64,000 bases of DNA, taken from contig CAUWAG010000010.1 in NCBI GenBank assembly GCA_963556695.1, positions 2,542,001 through 2,606,000 of the forward strand, written 5' to 3'. The notes under the pieces were generated by a model. That model made no database searches and was not told where the DNA came from. It worked only from the letters and a program-made list of their open reading frames with translations. This DNA comes from Anthostomella pinea (lineage: Eukaryota > Ascomycota > Sordariomycetes > Xylariales > Xylariaceae). Of this stretch, positions 57,873 through 64,000 are shown one piece after another. Position numbers and translations under genes: made by a program. Positions within the stretch are counted from its first letter, which is position 1; the number at the start of each line of letters is the position of its first letter.

Positions 57873-60800
57873 ATGTCTGTAGGGTCAGAGGCTATCGCTA
57901 TGCCGGCGGGCAACGAACCCAACGGTGACCAGCCGCCCAAATTCTCGAGATACCGGAGTCTGAGGGGCAAAAGCGTCTCGACACTGCCGAGCACCGTGAC
58001 TAGGATGTCGATAAGCAACAGTGGACACGAGGTCGGTCAGCAGCAGGAGGCTGCATCTGGGAAGCCTATCGCCCGATCCACGTCTCGCTACCGCCCACGC
58101 GCGAATAGCGTTGCTGTACACGGCGATGCAACCCAGGAGATTAATTCCGATCCACCTGCCCATTGCGAACCTGCCGTACTGCCCCCTGTAGCCGCTATAC
58201 CACGAGCGTTAAAGGGGGCCGCAATGGGACGCAGGCAAAGGGAGGCCGATGGCGACCCTGACACCGCCCCCGACTCTCCTCCCCCTCCTCGACGACACCA
58301 GCTGCGCCATACCGACGCGAAACAGAGCCAGATACGCCGGAAGGTGGCCGATCACGAGAGCCGCCCAAGCACCACGAGCGACGAGAGCCAGCGGCGGAGA
58401 ATGACCGATCCAGAAGACCGGCGCAGAAGGCTTGACAGACAGGATGATGCTGCGCGACAAGCCGAGAGGGACCGCCTGCTTGCGGAACAGAAGAAGAAAG
58501 ACCTACAGCGATTGGAGGCGCAGCTAGCGAACAACCAGAGACCATCTACGGCGCACAAGCCCATGAGTCCAGTAATAAAGAAGTTCGTGCTCTTCACGAA
58601 GGGCCGGAAGAAGGACGGGCTGTCTCCATCGTCCTCAACGGGCTCGGTCGACTACCACGGCCGGACAGCGAAGCTCGAGACCCCGAAGGCTGTGCCAACA
58701 TACATCGAACCCGGCGGTAAAGGGATCGTGCCTCAGACGGACGCGCCGACGTCGGCTATCAATTCTGGGGACCGGGTGAGCATTCCTTGTTGGTTTCGGC
58801 ACGGGACGGCACGGGAACTAACGGCAGGTATATAGAATGTGACGGTCCGCTGCAGACATCACACCTTTAATCTGGAAATTACGCCAGAGACCACCCCGGT
58901 CGACATCCTCTTCCAGACGTCCAACAAGATGACATACGACCTCGAGATCAACCCCTCGAGTTGTGTCCTGATTGAGCAGTATGGTCGGCTGGGTCTGGAA
59001 CGGTGCATACGCCGCTACGAGCGCATCCGGGATGTGATGAACTCCTGGGATAGGGATACGCAAAACCAGCTGGTCGTTACGGTTGCCGGGTCGGACGAGC
59101 AGGACCGCGATCTCGACGTTCATGCAGTGCCTAAGGACGAGCAGCCCCAGGGGTTTCAGCTATATATGTACCATTCGAACCGGCCGGGGAAATGGAACAA
59201 GAGATATATTACGCTCCTGGCGAACGGCCAGGTCGTGTGCGCGAAGAAACCGAATGCCCATACGCAAGACAAGGACACGGCGAGTCTGTGCCGACTGTCA
59301 GACTACGACATTTACACACCCACCGAGTCGCAAATGCGGAGGCATCTCAAGCCTCCGAAACGCTACTGTTTTGCTGTGAAGAGCCAGCAGAAGACTACGG
59401 TCTTCGAGAACACCGATAACTACGTTCAATACTTTAGTACGGAGGACCCCAAGATCGCAGCCCAGTTCAGGGAGAAGGTCCAGGGCTGGCGGAGCTGGTA
59501 TCTGGTAGATCGCAGACCGGAGGCCAGAAAGCCACAGAAGGTGTCGGTCCCAAAGACGGACGAGAAGCCTCCGCAGATCGCCCCCGTTAGACACGCGCTC
59601 AAGAAGTCCATCAATGTTGCTGCTATGGACGGCCATCATCTGCGGGTATCGGTCGATGAATCGCCATATTCGATTGGCCCGTTCGAGCCTCTGCTCGACA
59701 TGAAGCGGTTTGACAAGCGGTTATCACAGTTTGGCAAGGACTTCCTGCCGCCTGTCCCGGATGCCTCGACTATGCCGAAACGCATCCCCACGCAGCACCG
59801 TCGTCCGTCGAAAGATGGCGGGGGCAAGACAGATCAGCCGCTGATAGGCACTATTAAGTCAGCCAGCGACGAAGCGTTCACCGGCGGCCTCCTGGGCGAA
59901 GGGTACAACGAGCGCAAGCAGAGCCTGGCTGAGGCCGGAAACGGGGCTCGGACTACGGCAGCAGCAGCAGCATTCACAGAGGGACCGTCATTACTGAACA
60001 GACCAGCAGAGCCGGACACCCCGACAGATAAACCCGAGTCGCCCTCCTGGTTCCCGTCAGCCATGGAGCACACGGCGAAGCAGCGCACGTCGTCCTCGGC
60101 CGTCCGTCCCAACACCTCCGCCGGCGTGATGCACACAAGTCGCCGCCCCTCGTTCTCCGCCTCCTCCCGCCCGCCTCTCCCACCCCCTATCAGCAACAGC
60201 AGCAGCAGCCGTCCCACCACGCAGGGGCGCGACCAAAGGCACACGGCAACCTCGCCCCCAGTCTCATACTCCCATCCCCACCCCTCGCACCCCTCGCAGC
60301 ACCCCAACCCCCTCGCCTCCCAGCCCATCGGCAGCATCTCGCACTCGAACCGCCGCGAGCGGCCCAAGCCCCTCGTCAACCTCACGACGCCCACCTTTCA
60401 GGAGCCGCCACAGTGGTCCAAGGAGAACAAGGGCCGCGGCGTCCAGGCGCCCGAGGGCATGCAGCACCTGATCGACTTCATCTCGGTCGGCGACGCCGGC
60501 GGTCCCGGTGGCGGTGGGGGCGGCAAGGGCGGGAATAGAGACCTGCTGGAGGTGCCGCCGCGCAGCACGTTGCGCCGACAGCCGCACTCGGCGCCGGCGA
60601 TGCCGCTCTCCCGGGCGCGGAGCAAGAGCTCCGGGGCGCCCCCGGGGCGGGTCGGGGAGGTGCCACCTGTGCCGTTGCTGCCTGGACTGCAGGGGCAGGG
60701 AGGACGCGAAAGGGGCCCGGGGCCGTCTGATAATAAGGGCCGCGACGTGAGGGGGAGAGAGAGAGAAAGGGGTAGGGATACTACGCCCCGGGATCGGGAA

Positions 60801-60965
60801 CGGGAGCGGGAGAAAGACAGGGAGCGCGAGAGGGAGAAGGAGAGGGAGAGGGCTAAGTCGAAAGCGCGGGAGAGGGAAAAGGAGAGGGAAAGGGAACGAT
60901 TTAAGGAGCGCGAGGCGGCTTATAATGCTGTGCCTGGCCGGACTGGGACTTTGAAGGTCGTCTGA
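57873..60965 (+). CDS. RA-PH domain adaptor (MRL/Grb7-like domain order)
   Basis: Two exons (57873-58775, 58836-60965; 60-bp intron GTGAGC..TATAG with ACTAAC branch), 1010 residues. A disordered basic N-terminus includes a charged coiled coil at about 180-225 (RRRLDRQDDAARQAERDRLLAEQKKKDLQRLEAQL). A Ras-association-like ubiquitin fold begins at about 302 (NVTVRCRHHTFNLEITPETTPVDILFQ) and runs to about 395. A PH domain spans about 405-522 (GFQLYMYHSNRPGKWNKRYITLL to FREKVQGWRSWYL, with the expected helix Trp). The tandem RA-PH order is that of Grb7/10/14 and MIG-10/RIAM proteins; fungal members are thought to link Ras-type GTPases, membranes and actin. The Pro/Ser-rich tail ends in an Arg/Glu repeat (about 925-990). 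Confidence 0.88.
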
Positions 60966-61957
60966 GCCGACCGTTGCCGTTATGTCTCTGGGGTCTATTT
61001 TTCCCGGGTCGTCTCGAGCTCTCCAAGGTTTTTGAGCGAACGTTGAAACGTTTCCGCTGGCCACCGGTCATCGCCAACCCTCGTCTACTGTTCTTTGGGC
61101 AGTGCCAAACCATCTCCGATGTCCTCGGGGTCGTCCTTCTGCATACGTGCATGCATATGCACTCGGGACCCAATCATACTAATCCTCGATTCCATGGTCA
61201 CGGGGCCATCGGTTCTCATCTGACTGGATTCCCCTTTGTTCTCGGGCTAAAGTGGGTGTTTTTTTTATCTTATCTTACTTCTTTTTTTTTGTCTTTTTTT
61301 TGGGCATTTGGGTTCTGGATCTCGGGTTCAAATTCTGGGATGTTGAATATCGACCGGAGCATTTCTGGAGCACCAGCGAGCGAGCAAGCGAGGCGAAAAT
61401 TAAAAGGATAGCGGAAACTGGCACGATGTTACGGATGTGGATAGGAAAGCGAGCGCGCGATACTCATTCGGTGTTTTTGGGGGGGAATTGGCGAGTTGGA
61501 GCGTTGAGTTGGGATGCGAGGGTTTGGAGGGCTATGGGGTATGGGAGACATAGATGTAAGAGTTGATCAGTGGATGGGGTGTGAGTTGCATTGGGTGGTG
61601 TACTGCCGTAATAGGAAAATAACTCGTCCGTTGAGGGCTCCCTAGATCAAGCTTGAGACAGAACCAGGTCCTTGGTTTGTAATAACGCATTGTTAAGCTG
61701 CTGTTCTGTTCTCATCTGGTGATGTGCATTTGGTTAGGCCGGTGCTGCAGGGTATGTACATGAGGTTCTTGCAGGCTGCTCCTAGCTCTGTAGTCCCCTA
61801 TTCCGTACAGTACGGGTACAGCTCGGCGTGGCATCACTTTGGTCTGTTCAATGTCTTCGCATAGGTACAGTACCCCTGAATGATCACCCCATCAAGAGCA
61901 AAATCGACCGCACGGATGCTTGACAGCCTGTGAAGAAAAACGAGAGCACTTCGTTCC
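60966..61957. other. Intergenic, convergent 3' ends
   Basis: Contains the 3' region of the RA-PH gene, T-rich runs near 61260-61300 and short frames without domains. No gene seen. Confidence 0.5.
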
Positions 61958-62443
61958 TTAGCGGCCAGTGAGGCCTCTAGTCGCGTCATCCCCAGCATCA
62001 CCCGCGAGCTTGCCAAGTGGGTTCTGCAGAGCGCCGCCGGCGAGGTTGCCGACGCCCTTCTGCAGCTCCTTGACGTCCTGTGATAAGTATAGGTAGTCAG
62101 CACAAGTCCGTACGTACCCATTGTAAGTAGGACACGAGGCGAGTGGTGGAGGGTGGAACTTACCTCCTGGTCCGAAACGGGCATCTTGCCAATGGCATCC
62201 TTCATCATGTACGAGGCCTTGTTCTCGCCCATGGTTTCTAGGGCTTTCTCCTCCATCTGACGCTTGAGCTGGGGTGGGATGCCGAAGCTGTTCATGTCAC
62301 ATGGATGGTTAGCGGGCTGTATTGTTGGTGGAAACGCGAGCTGGAGTGGAGTGGAGTGGATGGATATGGTAGTGGGCGTACAGGTAGATGTAGCCGCCGA
62401 GCAATGCCAGGACGGCGAGGGTGACGGCGAAGAAGGCTGCCAT
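61958..62443 (-). CDS. Small single-pass membrane protein, 101 residues
   Basis: Three exons (62443-62382, 62287-62164, 62077-61958). Introns: GTACGC..GAACAG (94 bp, branch GCTAAC) and GTAAGT..TCACAG (86 bp, branch CTGAC). The N-terminal 21 residues are a hydrophobic segment (AAFFAVTLAVLALLGGYIYL), a signal anchor or transmembrane helix. The rest is a soluble amphipathic region (QLKRQMEEKALETMGENKASYMMKDAIGKMP) and a Gly/Ala/Asp-rich tail ending DDATRGLTGR. I do not recognise a named family; similar small conserved fungal proteins of unknown function exist. Each exon is too short to stand out alone, but phases join cleanly across both introns, which is the main support. Confidence 0.75.
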
Positions 62444-62759
62444 TTTGGATGCTGGATGGATGTTGGATGTTGGATGTGGATGTTGTCTGTCTCTTGAAAT
62501 TGCTGCTGCTGCTTTGGATGCTTGGGTTTGGTAGGGACTTGGAGGACGAGGGGGGTTTGTTGATGATAATTCTTGGGAGCGTCTGGTGGATGGATGTCTT
62601 ATGCCTTGGTTAGGTAATCGCAGTCGAGTCAAGAACTGCCAAGTTGACCAAGTTTTGGGTTCAGCATTGCGTGGCATTTATGGTTGAACGTGCCAGACTA
62701 GGAACTTGGAAGGCGCCGGGCTTTTGCATTGCCCCGCCGACGTCATCCATCATAACGGG
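62444..62759. other. Promoter side of the 101-residue protein gene
   Basis: A GGATGGATGTTGGATGTT-type minisatellite lies at 62446-62482, just upstream of the start on the minus strand, likely in the leader. No gene seen. Confidence 0.45.
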
Positions 62760-62962
62760 TATATAGTTACCTCTGAAAAAGGCAGAGCCCTTTTTTCGGA
62801 GAAAAGACACCTTTATAAGGCGTTTAGCAAGTCTTTTTGCGGTGCATTTAAAAACGTTATATAGCTTAAATATCCTTTAACTTAACATTAATAATATGAA
62901 TAATTTAAACGCGTTTAATAAAAAAAGAGGCTTACGTATTTTTATTTAAAAATATTATATAT

Positions 62963-63241
62963 TGTGAGGATTGTGGTGGCAGTATGGTGGCAGTCAGGGA
63001 GGCTGCCAGCTGACAAGGGGTCAGGCAAGCACCTTGGCAGAATAAAGGGATGGAAGCACCAGGAAAGGTGGCTTTCATTGGTGATAGACAAGGGATCTTT
63101 GGCTGGAGGATCAATGGATGGTACATCTTTGTATTTTGGTGTGTATTTAGTACTAGATTGGTCCCCCAGACCCATGGATAAAACGCAACGCACTAGACCG
63201 ATCATCACCCCCATGTTCTGACTCTGATGATCTGATATATA
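62963..63241 (-). mobile_element. Probable leader and gag start next to the family B LTR
   Basis: GC-balanced DNA directly adjoining the LTR. On the minus strand it reads away from the LTR with TATCAGATCATCAGAG, reminiscent of a Copia initiator-tRNA site. A frame MGLGDQSSTKYTPKYKDVPS follows, continuing about 65 codons, plausibly the start of gag. It ends in AT-rich DNA. Tentative. Confidence 0.4.
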
Positions 63242-63442
63242 TGTTGGATTCATGCGATTCCACATTCAAACCATTCATACCAAACCCACATGTATGATTA
63301 GATAAGAGATTAGATACCGGATTGTGAGGTCACTTAGCCAGACCTGCGAGTCCAGCTAGACCTCCAATCCAACCATCAGCAACATCATGACCTTAACCCA
63401 ATACTCGAGTATTATGATTGATCGTTCAAGCCTGTTCCAACA
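63242..63442 (-). mobile_element. Family B LTR, copy 2 (fullest copy)
   Basis: A 201-bp unit, TGTTGGATTCATGCGATTCC to CCTGTTCCAACA, with inverted TGTTGGAA-like termini. It matches 21657-21832 and 29205-29286. Flanks (ATATA, ATAAT) do not form a clear duplication, which fits an LTR still attached to internal sequence on its left. Confidence 0.8.
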
Positions 63443-63735
63443 ATAATTGATAATTATTTATTTATACAACTCCTAATAATCATATCAACTTTTTATTAAT
63501 ATGTATCGAGTTATTAAACTTAAAAAAATAAAAACTTAAGTTCCAAAAATTCGTAGGGGTTTTTTTTGCGTATCCCTCGCTTGTTTAAAATAATATAAAA
63601 AAAATTGGTTTTATTATTTGAATATTTTATCGAAATAAACGTCTAAATATTGTTTAATATAAAAAGATTTCGCAAAAGTTTTTATTTGTTAAAACTTTTA
63701 TTAAAATTTACAGCTATAGAACTAATCTATATTAC

Positions 63736-63958
63736 TGTCACGGCGAGCGTACTGAGGAGCTGGGACATGGCCGGCAGCAAGCAGCTATTACTCTATTAAC
63801 GAGAATATCAAGACTAGAGAGGAAAGGAAGAGAGAGAGAGAGATAGGTACAGTGGGAGGTTGCCCCTTTAAGGGGATCCTCTGGTCAGATCCTTCCCCTA
63901 TTGGGAGGTATCCACTTATCATGTGGGAAGGTCTGTGCAGGCCGCCACAGCCGTCACA
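63736..63958. mobile_element. Solo LTR, family A, copy 4
   Basis: A 223-bp unit, TGTCACGGCGAGCGTACTG to CCGTCACA, with perfect target duplication ATTAC (63731-63735, 63959-63963). The terminal GCC(G)CCACA/GCCGTCACA is duplicated, making it slightly longer than the other copies. Confidence 0.85.
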
Positions 63959-64000
63959 ATTACGAATTAAGATTTTATTATTTTAAAAGCTATTAAGAAA

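Larger units (their letters stand above)
62760..64000. other. AT-rich region with retroelement pieces
   Basis: RIP-like AT-rich DNA resumes at about 62820 and reaches the window edge. The more balanced parts are a Copia-type leader plus LTR (62963-63442) and a family A solo LTR (63736-63958). No host gene. Confidence 0.75.

Noticed and set aside
62958..63240. Possible solo element bounded by TATAT pentamers
   Set aside because: The right end is not CA, and TATAT matches are expected by chance in AT-rich DNA. Adjacency to the family B LTR gives a better explanation.

Overview
The window looks like nuclear DNA of a filamentous ascomycete (Pezizomycotina, probably Sordariomycetes). Introns are short (52-129 bp) with CTRAC branch points. 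The genes are typical fungal ones: TFIIIC B-block subunit, Ubc6, guanylate kinase, Asp f 4-like secreted protein, AIM6-like protein. GC-balanced gene blocks alternate with extremely A+T-rich, TpA-rich, gene-free stretches of the kind left by repeat-induced point mutation (RIP). This assignment comes from sequence features, not from a database match.

Layout. 1-6114: a decayed LINE 3' end (RNase H, zinc knuckle), then a decayed Copia element on the minus strand, itself cut by a solo LTR. 7301-19723: a small secreted protein with a C-x3-C/C-x3-C pattern, guanylate kinase, a C2H2 protein, Ubc6, and a four-finger C2H2-like gene (gene A). 19740-22080: AT-rich DNA with three TSD-flanked solo LTRs. 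22385-26777: a broken relative of gene A (gene B), split by a Fot1/pogo transposon in an exon. 27540-35000: a 7.5 kb AT-rich isochore holding solo LTRs and a second pogo-type transposon. 38072-62443: a gene block with an Asp f 4-like protein, TFIIIC largest subunit, a lysine-rich coiled-coil protein, an AIM6-like phosphodiesterase fold, a MAT2B/RmlD-like reductase, an RA-PH adaptor and a 101-residue membrane protein. 62760-64000: AT-rich DNA again, with a Copia-type LTR plus leader and another solo LTR.

The genes do not form a pathway cluster; most are unrelated housekeeping genes. The more unusual signals are: solo LTRs of several families with 5-bp target duplications; three genes whose frames or motifs need GC-AG introns; the paired zinc-finger genes A and B with separate kinds of damage; a 110-bp tandem duplication in a transposase; and a transposon insertion whose removal restores the host reading frame. 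No CRISPR, rRNA or convincing tRNA gene was seen.
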